Assembly: GCF_002154725.1 (NCBI RefSeq)
Contig: NZ_MTAW01000147.1
Span: forward strand, 1 to 64,000
Direction: 5' to 3'
DNA from: Nostoc sp. 106C
Lineage (GTDB): Bacteria > Cyanobacteriota > Cyanobacteriia > Cyanobacteriales > Nostocaceae
DNA length: 64,000 nt
The translations under genes and the position numbers were made by a program. The stretch's first letter is position 1. Every line of letters begins with the position of its first letter. The notes beneath the pieces are model-generated. The model saw only the letters and a program-made list of their open reading frames with translations. It was not told where the DNA came from and made no database searches. Shown piece after piece: positions 49,601 through 59,000 of this stretch.

Positions 49601-52108
49601 AATTATGTGTCGGAAAAAACCAAAAACGCCTTTCCTCAAGCTTTGCAAAATGGTCATCAAGTTAAGTTAGCTGCTAGTTCAGAACCCACAGTTACCAGTA
49701 CCCCAGAAGTCTCTGTACCTGCACCTACAGTTACAAGTATTCCCGAATTCTCTGCATCGTCACCTGCACCTGTGAACATAGAACCTGTAAATCCTATACC
49801 TGCACCCATCCAAAGTAACGGACATAAAAAAATTGCCACTGCTCCTACTCCAGTAGTCAACACCGTTACTTATGCTCCTGAACCAACGCCTCAAATGAAT
49901 CCTGCGACCCTATTACAAATACCTGCCCAGGAATCAAAGATGCAAACACCAGAAAAACCTGTAAATTATCAACGAGTTCTAGAAAGTTTAGAATACCTCC
50001 TGTCACAGTTTCAAAACAATCAAAGCGAAAATTTACAAGTTCACGAGCATTATCTCAGTCATCAGATGGAATATGCCAAGACATTTTTCCAACTGATGCA
50101 ACAACAAAACTCCTTGCTAGCTGAAGCTAAATCTTCACCAGAAACCGCCAAGCTCAAGCAAGTTGTCATGGAAAGCTTAGAACGGAGCATGATGCAGTTT
50201 CATTCCCAACAAGGTGAAACTTTACGCATTCATGAGCAATATCTCCAAGAGCAAATCGAATATACGAAAAACTTTTTCCAACTAATTCAGCAAGAGTACT
50301 CTCACCTAGTTTCAGGTGAAGAACTCACCCTACCCCAGGTAACACTACCCTTTGTCAGCGAACCTGTTACCGAAGCACCTGTTCCTCCTACCGTCCAAAT
50401 TGTTGAAACTTTCACTGCACCTGTAGTTGAGCCTGTTGTAAAAAATGGCTCAACTCCCAAAATAGTTGAAACTCAACCTGAGCCTGTAGCTGAGATTCCG
50501 GCTCCTCCAGTTGTAGAAATTCCCCCTCAACCTGTAGTTGAGATTCCTGCACCTGTAGCCGAAACTGTCGCCTTCATCCCCGAACCCGCACCTGCACCTA
50601 CACCTGTAACTGTATCCAGCACCATCGATTTATCTCAATTGGCTACTAACCTGTTAACCATCACCAGTGAAAAGACAGGCTATCCCATTGAAATGTTAGA
50701 GATGGACATGGACATGGAGGCAGATTTAGGGATTGACTCCATCAAACGGGTAGAAATCTTAGGCGGATTGCAAGAATTATACCCCGACCTACCCAAGCCA
50801 AACTTGGAAGAATTAGCAGAAAAACGTACAATCGGACAAGTTGTTGAGTATCTGCAAACCAACGCTACTGGAAATGTCTCCGTAGTTGTGCAGGGTACTT
50901 CAGTACAAGTAACAACGGAAATTCCTCAAGGAGTCACCGCAGTAACAACTGTAATTACTACTCCTGAGCCAGTCGCCCCAGTCACCGCAGTAACAACTGT
51001 AATTACTGCTCCTGAGCCAGTCGCCCCAGTCAGCGAAGTAGTCTCCTTCGTCCCCGAAGTAGAAACCACAACTACCACTGATTACGCAGACATCGGTCAA
51101 ACTCTACTCAACATTACCAGTGAAAAAACAGGCTACCCAGTAGAGATGCTGGAACTGGAAATGGACATGGAAGCCGACTTAGGAATCGACTCCATTAAAC
51201 GAGTAGAAATCCTGGGGGCGATGCAAGAAATGTACCCCGACTTACCCAAGCCAGACATCGAAGAACTCGGAGACCTCCGCACCATCGGTCAAATAGTTGA
51301 TTATCTCCAGAAGCTGGCTGGAGGTGAAAAAAAAAAGTATCAGCTTGAGTTTGACGACGAGCCGATAATAGATGTAGAGCATAACGTTCAACGTCTACCC
51401 GCCAAACTCAAATACCTTCCCCACCCAGATTACTTAGACTTCAGCTTACCTGAGGGACACATTGGTTTAGTCACCGATGATGGTTCCCTCACCACCTCGG
51501 TGGTAGTACAATCCTTAATCGACAAAGGTTGGAAGGTCGTAGTTTTAAGTTTCCCCCAATCAATTGTTCCGCTACAAGCACTTTTACCCCCAAGCGTTAC
51601 CCGCATCACCCTAGCCGATTTAAGCGAACAACTACTGCAAGATAAATTATCTGCGATCGCAAGTACCATCGGCAGCATTGGGGCCTTCATTCATATTCAG
51701 CCAGTATTCCAAGTCAGTCACACAAAGACACTTCCATATATTGAACAAGAAAAGGCGATCGTTAAACACGTCTTCTTCATGGCCAAACACCTGAAAAAAT
51801 CTCTCAACGAAGCCGCACGTTACGGACGCAGTTGTTTTATTACAGTAGCTCGCTTAGATGGAGCCTTCGGGTTTGAGCATAACACTAACTTTGGAGTCAT
51901 CGGAGCCGGTTTAGCTGGCTTAACCAAAACCATGAGATGGGAATGGCCTAAAGTATATTCGAGAGCGATCGATATTAGTCCTGCTCTAGATGCTCAACAA
52001 TCAGCGCAACATATTATTGCTGAGTTGCACGACTCTAATCTTTATCTTAGTGAAGTTGGCTACGGTATTCAGGGAAGAGTTACCCTAATCACTTCATCTG
52101 ATAAGTAA
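46643..52108 (+). CDS. hglE: Heterocyst glycolipid polyketide synthase HglE (KS-AT-ACP-ACP-partial KR)
   Basis: 1821 residues, related to PfaA of polyunsaturated-fatty-acid synthases. KS 50-510: Cys253 in DAACASSFGAL, EAHGTGT, SVKSQIGHTKAAAG. AT 621-933: LFSGQGSQYLEMG, Ser725 in GHSFGE. Pro/Val-rich linkers follow. Two helical repeats lie at about 1106-1223 (MQFHSQQGETLRIHEQYLQE type). ACP1 has Ser1366 and ACP2 Ser1517, both in LGIDSIKRVEIL. Residues 1560-1821 resemble the structural, non-catalytic half of a PKS ketoreductase; the catalytic half starts the next gene. The frame is open to a TTG at 46580, but ATG 46643 (MSAYSIDTALADLE) looks natural. It is first in the PKS operon that elongates the heterocyst glycolipid chain. 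Confidence 0.92.
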   Translation: MSAYSIDTALADLEIQINSCEKALIKFIEEKKVKSDKPISLNKINRQLQQNPIAIVGMASLFPKARNLREYWRNIVNKIDCITDVPDTHWSVKDYYDPNPRTPEDKTYCKRGGFIPEVDFNPMEFGIPPSILEVTDVSQLLSLVVAKEAMEDAGYGEAREFSRETVGVILGVAMAKQLGMPLSARLEYPIWEKALKSSGLSDEDTQKIVEKIKSAYVKWDENAFPGMLANVVAGRIANRLNFGGMNCVVDAACASSFGALKMAISELVEYRSDMMLTGGVDTDNTIMAYISFSKTPAVSPSENVKPFDAKSDGMMLGEGIGMIVLKRLEDAERDKDKIYAVIKGIGTSSDGRYKSIYAPRKEGQVKALERAYEDAGISPATVGLMEAHGTGTMAGDPTEFGSLRDFFNEHDSQKQHIALGSVKSQIGHTKAAAGAASLIKTALALHHKVLPPTINITEPNPKLNIKNSSFYLNTETRPWIRAEGEAPRRAGVSSFGFGGTNYHVVLEEYGAEQNQPYRLHNAPAEILLFAGTSAQLVSKCEETLAKLQSKDGERHYAELIQECTSGEIPQAAARVGFVAENLQEACKLMQISLDWLKHKGSAISWEHPQGIYFRSAGMNLGGKVVALFSGQGSQYLEMGREVVMNFPEMRRLYSKMDSLLLKDNLRPLSEIVFPAPTFEEAEKNAQVAALQRTEYAQPAIGVLSAGLYSILQQAGFKSDFVAGHSFGELTALWAAGVLSEQDYLFLVKARGQAMAAPEDPDHDAGSMLAVKENIAKVEAVIRHYPQVAIANINSPTQVVLAGPTAEIAKVRQALHDKGYAAVLLPVSAAFHTPLIAFAQKSFAIATKSVSFQAPQIPVFSNVTGQKYPQESQSIQKILETHLSNSVLFKQEIENIYAAGGYCFVEFGPRRILTNLVKDILGDRPHLTISLNPSTQKNSDRSLREAAVQLRVVGLSLKNLDPYQLQPVLPAPENEKKKALTVKLNGINYVSEKTKNAFPQALQNGHQVKLAASSEPTVTSTPEVSVPAPTVTSIPEFSASSPAPVNIEPVNPIPAPIQSNGHKKIATAPTPVVNTVTYAPEPTPQMNPATLLQIPAQESKMQTPEKPVNYQRVLESLEYLLSQFQNNQSENLQVHEHYLSHQMEYAKTFFQLMQQQNSLLAEAKSSPETAKLKQVVMESLERSMMQFHSQQGETLRIHEQYLQEQIEYTKNFFQLIQQEYSHLVSGEELTLPQVTLPFVSEPVTEAPVPPTVQIVETFTAPVVEPVVKNGSTPKIVETQPEPVAEIPAPPVVEIPPQPVVEIPAPVAETVAFIPEPAPAPTPVTVSSTIDLSQLATNLLTITSEKTGYPIEMLEMDMDMEADLGIDSIKRVEILGGLQELYPDLPKPNLEELAEKRTIGQVVEYLQTNATGNVSVVVQGTSVQVTTEIPQGVTAVTTVITTPEPVAPVTAVTTVITAPEPVAPVSEVVSFVPEVETTTTTDYADIGQTLLNITSEKTGYPVEMLELEMDMEADLGIDSIKRVEILGAMQEMYPDLPKPDIEELGDLRTIGQIVDYLQKLAGGEKKKYQLEFDDEPIIDVEHNVQRLPAKLKYLPHPDYLDFSLPEGHIGLVTDDGSLTTSVVVQSLIDKGWKVVVLSFPQSIVPLQALLPPSVTRITLADLSEQLLQDKLSAIASTIGSIGAFIHIQPVFQVSHTKTLPYIEQEKAIVKHVFFMAKHLKKSLNEAARYGRSCFITVARLDGAFGFEHNTNFGVIGAGLAGLTKTMRWEWPKVYSRAIDISPALDAQQSAQHIIAELHDSNLYLSEVGYGIQGRVTLITSSDK
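50933..51028 (+). repeat. 48-bp in-frame tandem duplication between the two ACP domains of HglE
   Basis: 50933-50980 and 50981-51028 are almost identical (16 codons, VTAVTTVIT-T/A-PEPVAP). They lengthen the flexible linker between ACP1 and ACP2, and their sequence points to a recent duplication. Confidence 0.9.
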
Positions 52109-52386
52109 GGAAATAAGGGAGATAAGGAATAATAACACCTCATCTCCCTCTCTCTTAAACTCTTATTTCTCCGCGTCCTCTGTGTCCTCTGCGGTTCGTT
52201 TAAAAATCTTTTTTTCTCACGCAGAGACGCAGCGAAAAGTCGGAGCGCCGGCTTCCGGCGATCTGAACTTTTCAAGACAGAGGCGCAGAGAAGAGAAAAC
52301 AAGAGAAGAAAGCATTTGTAATTATCTGCGTTTATCAGCGTACCCTGCGGGAAGCCCTTCGGTCTATATCGGCATTTAAAAATAAA
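52109..52386. repeat. Repeat-filled gap in the hgl operon
   Basis: TCCTCTGTGTCCTCTGCGGT at about 52178 faces CACGCAGAGACGCAGCG and GACAGAGGCGCAGAG at 52219-52290 as an imperfect inverted repeat. Around them are CGGAGCGCCGGCTTCCGGCG and GTACCCTGCGGGAAGC pieces. No gene is seen; open frames here are repeat-derived. Confidence 0.6.
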
Positions 52387-54120
52387 ATGACAACACAAAC
52401 ACCTATTCGTTCCTCATCAGTTTTTCTTGTTAGCGGTGGAGCTAAAGGTATCACCGCAGAATGCACCATTGAACTCGCCAAAAAACAACCTTGTAAATTC
52501 ATCCTCTTAGGACGTTCCGAACTATTAGAAACCGAACCAGATTACGCTCAAAATTGTCTTGAAGAAGCTGCATTAAAAAAACGCATCATGGAAAATCTTC
52601 TCGCCCAAGGTGAGAAGCCCACACCCATGAGTGTACAAAAAATATATAACAAAATTCACTCCAGCCGCGACATCAAAAAAACCCTCGCAGCTATTCAACA
52701 AACAGGCGCTACCGCCGAATATTTGAGCGTAGATGTCACAGATACCCAAGCATTAAAAGAAAACCTAGCGGCTGTTGTTAACCGCATGGGGCCAATTACA
52801 GGCATCATACATGGTGCAGGAAACTTAGCTGATAAGCTAATTGAAAAGAAAACAGAACAGGATTTTGAAAAGGTTTACACTGCCAAAGTTCAAGGATTAG
52901 AAAACCTTTTAGACTGCGTTCCTGCTGAACAACTTCAGCATTTAGTTTTGTTCTCCTCCATAACAGGATTTTACGGTAATATCGGTCAGTCCGATTATGC
53001 GATCGCCAACGAAATCCTTAACAAGTCAGCGCATTTGATGAAACAGTACTACCCTAACTGTCATGTAGTAGCGATTAATTGGGGCGGCTGGGATAGTGGA
53101 ATGGTAACACCAGAACTCAAAAAAGCGTTTGCAGAAAGGGGAATTGATATTATTCCTGTGGAAGTGGGGACAAAGATGTTAGTCAAAGAACTACATCCCA
53201 AGAATCATGAAACTACCCAATTGGTAATTGGTAGCCCTCTAATTCCACCACCTGCACCTCTAGATCCAGAACTAAAAACTTATCAAATTCGTCGCCGGAT
53301 TGTAGTAGAAGCTAATCCTTTTTTAATGGATCATGTAATTGCTGGTTATCCAGTAGTTCCAGCTACCTGTGCGATGTCATGGATGATTAATGGTTGTGAA
53401 GAAGTTTATCCAGGTTATAGATATTTCAGTTGCAAAGATTTCAAAGTTTTGAAAGGAATTACCTTTAATGAATCTGTAGCCAGCGAGCATATTTTGCAAC
53501 TGAAAGAAATTGCTAAATCTGACGGAGAGTTCATTGAATTTCAAACAACTATCTTTAGTAAAACTCCTGCTGGCAAAACTCATTATCACTTCACTTCTAC
53601 TATCAAACTGGTGCGAAAATTACCTGATGCACCTATGTATGATGGCATAAATCTCACTGAGGATAATATCATTACCGCTACTGGTAAAGATTTTTATCAG
53701 AATGGCCCATCTACATTATTTCATGGCCCATGTTTTCAGAAAATTCAAAGAGTTATAAACATTAGCCCCGAAAAAATTACGACAGAATGCTTTTGGGAAC
53801 AAATCACCGAACAACAACAAGGACAGTTTCCAATTCATTGGCATAATCCTTACGCAACTGATTTGAGTACACAACCTTTATGGATATGGTTAAGCCATTT
53901 TCATGAAGAAGTTTGTTTACCTGGACAGTTAACACATTCAGAACAGTATAGAGCAATACCAGTCAATGAAACTTTTTATGTCTCTTGTGATATTAAAGAG
54001 AAAAAAGGCACTGGTTTAACTGCCGATTTTATCCTTCACGATCGCGAAGGGAAATTATACTCACGTATCTTAGGAGCTAAGGCTGTTGTTGTGCCGATGA
54101 GTTTGCTACAACCTAAGTAA
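52387..54120 (+). CDS. Ketoreductase-dehydratase protein of the hgl PKS
   Basis: 577 residues. 8-290: SDR-type ketoreductase, VFLVSGGAKGITAE (NADP loop), LILLGRS-like RS pair, Lys in YTAKVQGLENLL, Ser in LFSSITGFYG and Tyr204 in SDYAIAN, so complete. 290-577: PKS dehydratase with His316 in HVIAGYPVVP (H-x3-G-x4-P) and Asp492 in ATDLSTQP (D-x3-Q). The KR lacks its structural half, which is fused to the end of HglE; the two products should assemble. Together they reduce and dehydrate the beta-keto intermediate. I cannot tell which published letter (hglF or hglG) applies, so no symbol is given. A perfect palindrome follows 69 nt downstream. Confidence 0.87.
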   Translation: MTTQTPIRSSSVFLVSGGAKGITAECTIELAKKQPCKFILLGRSELLETEPDYAQNCLEEAALKKRIMENLLAQGEKPTPMSVQKIYNKIHSSRDIKKTLAAIQQTGATAEYLSVDVTDTQALKENLAAVVNRMGPITGIIHGAGNLADKLIEKKTEQDFEKVYTAKVQGLENLLDCVPAEQLQHLVLFSSITGFYGNIGQSDYAIANEILNKSAHLMKQYYPNCHVVAINWGGWDSGMVTPELKKAFAERGIDIIPVEVGTKMLVKELHPKNHETTQLVIGSPLIPPPAPLDPELKTYQIRRRIVVEANPFLMDHVIAGYPVVPATCAMSWMINGCEEVYPGYRYFSCKDFKVLKGITFNESVASEHILQLKEIAKSDGEFIEFQTTIFSKTPAGKTHYHFTSTIKLVRKLPDAPMYDGINLTEDNIITATGKDFYQNGPSTLFHGPCFQKIQRVINISPEKITTECFWEQITEQQQGQFPIHWHNPYATDLSTQPLWIWLSHFHEEVCLPGQLTHSEQYRAIPVNETFYVSCDIKEKKGTGLTADFILHDREGKLYSRILGAKAVVVPMSLLQPK

Positions 54121-54188
54121 TTGGTTTTGTGACAAAAATAGCATTTCCTTGATGTATTATAATCAATTTGAAATGCTATTGAACAATA

Positions 54189-54221
54189 AGATCCCCGACT
54201 TCTTAAAGAAGTCGGGGATCT
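54189..54221. repeat. AGATCCCCGACTTCTT palindrome, copy 2
   Basis: A perfect 16-bp inverted repeat with a single centre base, inside the operon between the KR-DH gene and hglD. It could act as processing site or attenuator; there is no T-run. The other copy is at 45438. Confidence 0.85.
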
Positions 54222-54373
54222 GAAGCCAACTAAAAGCGTAAATCCTGTCATGTTCGGGGAATCTAATTGATGCGGTTTTATTTTTAATTAACCGCTAAGA
54301 GTGCCAAGGGGATAAGAGTGAGGAATAGAGATAATATCCCCTTTTATTTAATACCCCAACGAGGATATCAGCA

Positions 54374-55735
54374 GTGGAAAAAATAGCTATTATTGGATTA
54401 TCATGCCTCTTTCCCGATGCCAATAATCCTGAACAGTTTTGGCAAAACCTTACAAATGAGAAAGATTCGACTTCAGCTACTACTATTGCAGATTTGGGTG
54501 TAGATCCCACAATATTTTACGAGCCAATTAAGGGACAACCGGAAAAAATATATTTTCTCCAAGGTGGATTTATTCGTAATTTTGAATTTGATGCCAGCGA
54601 ATACAATCTACCTCCGGAGTTGGTTGACAGTTTGGATAATTCTTTTAAATGGTCGCTGTATGCGGCTAAACAGGCGATTCAGCACAGTGGTTATTGGGGA
54701 AATCAAAAAGTTCTCTCAAAATGTGGGGTAATTTTGGGGACTTTATCCTTACCCACGAAGATGTCTAATCAATTGTTTGCCCCAATTTACCAGCAAACGA
54801 TTCAACCTGCGATCGCAGAACTTTTACAAGATGAAAATTTCCGGTTGGCTGCGTTACCAACAACAACCAAGGCTTCACCATATAATGCGATGATAACCGG
54901 CTTTCCAGCCGCGCTCGTCTCTCAAGCATTTTCTTTGTCCAGTAATCATTTTTGTATAGACGCTGCTTGTTCGTCATCATTTTATGCGATTAAAATGGCC
55001 TCGCATTACTTGCAAACACGCAAAGCTGATGTGATGTTAGCTGGGGCGATTAGTTGTGTAGATCCCCTGTTTTTACGAATGTTATTTTCTGGGATTCATG
55101 GTTATCCCGAAAATGGTATTAGCCGTCCTTTAGATAAGTCTTCTCGTGGCTTAATTACCTCCGATGGCATTGGGATGGTGATGCTGAAGCGCTACAGCGA
55201 TGCTGTCAGAGATGGCGATAAAATTCTTGCCACAATTGCTGGTAATGGACTCTCTAATGATGGCAAAGGTAAGCATTTATTGAGTCCTAATTCCAAAGGA
55301 CAAATTCTCGCTTTTGAACGAGCATATCATGAAGCGCAACTTAGCCCCAAAGACATTGATTATATGGAGTGCCATGCTACGGGGACATTATTAGGAGATA
55401 CCACAGAATTTAGCTCTATAGAAACTTTTTTTGGTGAACATCAAGCATCGCCTTTGGTGGGTTCTACTAAAGCTAATGTGGGTCACTTATTAGTAGCGGC
55501 TGGTATGGTTGGCTTGGCTAAGGCGATTTGTAGCATGAATGCTGGTGTGATTCCAGCAACTATTAACGTGAGTGAACCGATTGGTTCTGAAAATAGTGTC
55601 ATTTCTGACAAAAATATTGTGAGAACTGCGACGACATGGCCAAATAATTCGCCAGTTAAACGTGCAGCTTTAAGCGCTTTTGGTTTTGGCGGAACTAACT
55701 CGCATCTGATTCTGGAAAAGAAGCATGAAGTGTAA
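54374..55735 (+). CDS. hglD: Beta-ketoacyl synthase HglD
   Basis: A free-standing ketosynthase of 453 residues resembling the first KS of PfaC. The active site is complete: Cys199 in DAACSSSF, His in MECHATGT and Lys/His in GSTKANVGHLLVAAG; it ends in SAFGFGGTNSHLILE. It has no AT or ACP, so it must work in trans on chains carried by the HglE ACPs, probably paired with the CLF part of HglC. The start is GTG, with CGAGGA about 12 nt upstream. The name follows the gene order known for the Anabaena hgl cluster (hglD before hglC). Confidence 0.82.
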   Translation: MEKIAIIGLSCLFPDANNPEQFWQNLTNEKDSTSATTIADLGVDPTIFYEPIKGQPEKIYFLQGGFIRNFEFDASEYNLPPELVDSLDNSFKWSLYAAKQAIQHSGYWGNQKVLSKCGVILGTLSLPTKMSNQLFAPIYQQTIQPAIAELLQDENFRLAALPTTTKASPYNAMITGFPAALVSQAFSLSSNHFCIDAACSSSFYAIKMASHYLQTRKADVMLAGAISCVDPLFLRMLFSGIHGYPENGISRPLDKSSRGLITSDGIGMVMLKRYSDAVRDGDKILATIAGNGLSNDGKGKHLLSPNSKGQILAFERAYHEAQLSPKDIDYMECHATGTLLGDTTEFSSIETFFGEHQASPLVGSTKANVGHLLVAAGMVGLAKAICSMNAGVIPATINVSEPIGSENSVISDKNIVRTATTWPNNSPVKRAALSAFGFGGTNSHLILEKKHEV

Positions 55736-56031
55736 AGAAATCAGGAACATTTAAACGCCGATATAGACACGAAGTGGCTTCCCGCAGGCAAGAACTCTAG
55801 ATTTTTTGTGAACATCTTCTCTCTTTCTTTTCTTCCTTCGTGTCCTTCGCGTACTTTGCGGTTCGTTGTGAATTTATTAAAAAACTAACCACAAAGACAC
55901 GAAGGACACAAAGGTAAGAGTATTTAAGAGAGATTTAGCGTAAGTACTTTGAGATTGCTGTAACAAGCAAATAAATCTCTGAAAAATATTTCATACTTTA
56001 TCCTTCAAACTTTAGTTAGCGTAATTAAACA
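55736..56031. repeat. Repeat-filled gap between hglD and hglC
   Basis: TCCTTCGTGTCCTTCGCGTA at about 55835 pairs with ACACGAAGGACACAAAGG near 55897-55914. Both belong to the same intergenic repeat class as 52178 and 59432. Upstream lies ACACGAAGTGGCTTCCCGC. No gene is seen. Confidence 0.6.
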
Positions 56032-59000
56032 ATGTTTGAACAAGAAATACAATCATCTAAAATTGCCATTGTTGGCATGGATGCCTTTTTTGGTGAATGT
56101 AAAGATTTAGATGCTTTTGAACGTACTATTTATGACGGCAAACAGCATTTTATTCCCTTACCGTCTCAAAGATGGTATGGCATAGACGAGAAAGCAGATT
56201 TACTCAAAGAATACGGGTTACCAGATGGGAAAGCACCTCTGGGCGCATATATCCAAGATTTTGCCCTTGATACTTTAGCTTACAAAATTCCCCCCAATGA
56301 AGTAGAACAACTGAATCCGCAACAACTGTTACTGTTAACAGTGGCAGATGGTGCATTGAAGGATGCAGGAATTCAAGAAGGGGGAAATGTCGCTGTAATT
56401 ATTGCGGCTGAAGCAGATTTGTCTGTTCACCAGCTACAGCAAAGATGGAATTTATCGTGGCAAATTAAAGATGGTTTAAATGCTGCGGAAATTGCTTTGC
56501 CTGCGGATAAAATTACTCAGTTGGAAACTATTGTTAAAGATAGTGTTCACCATCAAGTAGATATTGGTGAATACCTGAGTTACATCGCCAACATTATGGC
56601 GAGTCGGATTTCTGCGCTGTGGAATTTTACTGGCCCATCATTTACAATGACGGCGGTGGAAACCTCTGCTTTCAAAGCTTTGGAAGTAGCACAAATGCTA
56701 CTCATGACTGGGGAAGTAGACGCTGTTGTCGTTGGTGCTGTCGATTTAGCTGGCGGGATAGAAAATGTCTTGCTGCGTAGCCAATGGGGAACGGTGAATA
56801 CTGGCGCTAATACCTTAAGCTATGACCAAAATGCTAATGGCTGGACGGTTGGCGAAGGTGCAGGTGCAGTTGTTCTCAAGCGTTATGATACTGCCAAAGC
56901 TGCGGGCGATCGCATCTACGCGGTGATTGATGCTATCAGTATTGGTCAAGCTTCCTCTACTTCTGTAGATGCAGATACGATTAACCAAGTCTGCCAAACA
57001 GCTTTCCAAATGGCGGGAATTCAGCCGACAGCAGTTAACTATGTAGAAGTGGTTGCTAGTGGTTTTCCCCAGGAAGATGAAGCGGAAATTGCGGGGATGC
57101 TTCAGGCTTATCCCTCTGTAGGCGATGGTTTACATTGTGCGATTGGTAGTGTGAAGTCCAATATTGGGCACACCTATGTAGCATCGGGAATTGCTAGCTT
57201 AATTAAAACGGCTTTGTGTCTCTATCACAACTATATTCCTGCTACGCCCAACTGGTCTGGTGTGAAAACACCGCAAGTATGGCAAGGTAGTCCTTTCTTT
57301 GTGGCGACAGAATCTAGACCTTGGTTTCTCCATAAAGATAGTACCCACAGAATCGCCGCTATTAATGGTATGGGTTGTGATGGTACTTGTGCCCATGTCA
57401 TCTTGTCGGATGAACCAGACCAAATCAATCACAGCAGCAAGTATCTACAGCAAAGGCCGTTTTATCTATTCCCTTTAGCAGCTGATGACCGTTCATCTGT
57501 ACTAAATCTGTTAAATAACCTCCAACAAGAAATTGAGAATTCTGAGTCTCTATCTGATGCTGCTAGCCAAAACTTTGTCAAATTTCAGCAGCATTCTACA
57601 GCCAATTACACCCTAGCCATTACCGGACGCAACAAAAAGGAATTACTTAAAGAAATCGCCTCAGCGCAAAAAGGTGTAAATACCGCCTTTGAACGGGGTA
57701 CTGATTGGCAAACACCTATAGGTAGTTATTTTACCGCCAAACCACTGGGTAAAGAGGGTTCAGTTGCATACGTTTATCCGGCGGCTGTCAATTCTTATGT
57801 GGGTATTGGTCGGACTCTCTTCCGGCTGTTCCCTAATCTGCAAAATGAACCCTTCGTTAAGAGTCTGTATAAACGAGTCTCAGATGTAGAGAAACTGGTT
57901 TTTCCCAGAAGCTTACATAAGTTATCTACCAGAGAACTAGAAACGCTAGAGAAGAAATTGCTGGATGATTCCCTAGCAATGTTTGAAGCGGAAATGTTTT
58001 TTACTAGGTTAATCACCACAGTAATCCGCGATCGCTTTCAAGTCAAACCCAAATATGTGTTTGGCTATAGCCTTGGTGAAACCAGCATGATGGTTGCCCA
58101 AGGCGTTTGGAGTGATTTCTTTGCTGGAAGTAACAGCTTTAACTCTTCAGCTTTATTTGGCGATCGCTTATCTGGCCCGAAAAACGCTGTGCGTGAGTAC
58201 TGGAACTTACCACCAGCCTCCGATGCTTCAGACAATAACTTCTGGGCTAATTATGTACTCATGGCTACCCCAGACAAAGTAAGAGAATGTCTAAAAAATG
58301 AGAGTCGCGTTTATTTAACGCAGATTAATACACCAGAAGAAGTATTAATCGCCGGCGAACCAGCAGCTTGTCAGCGCGTGATTAAAGCCTTGGGCTGCAA
58401 CTCCTTCCCTGCCCCCTTCGACCATGTAATCCATTGTGAAGCCATGCGATCGGAGTACACGGAGTTAGTAAAACTCAACACTTTACCAACTCAGGAGATT
58501 CCTGGAATTACTTTTTATTCTGCTGCTGGGTATAAACCCATCACAGTTAACAGTGAAGTAGTAGCCCATAGTATCGCCACCGGACTCAGCCAACAACTTG
58601 ATTTTCCTCGCTTAGTTAACCGCGTTTACGCCGATGGAGTCAAAATTTTTATCGAAGCCGGTGCTGGTGGGGTCTGTTCTCGCTGGGTAGGTAAAATTCT
58701 TGAAGGAAAAGAACACATCACCGTTTCTCTGAATAGAAGAGGTATGGATGACCATACTTCTATAGTCAAAGCACTAGCTAAATTACTCAGCCATAAAGTT
58801 AAGTTAGATATCTCATCTCTTTACAACCTCACCCAAGAAACGGCAAATCACAGTAAACTAACCCAACGAAACATTACATTAGGCAGTAACTCAATTACTG
58901 CCACAATTTTGAGTGAAGAGAATCGCCAAATTTTCCAAAATCTAGTTAGCAACCCACAAAACAAATCCTCCACAGTTGATTATTTCAGAGTAAATCCTGT

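Noticed and set aside
52069-52398. 109-codon minus-strand frame in the gap after hglE
   Set aside because: Composed of the intergenic repeat class and antisense to the end of hglE.
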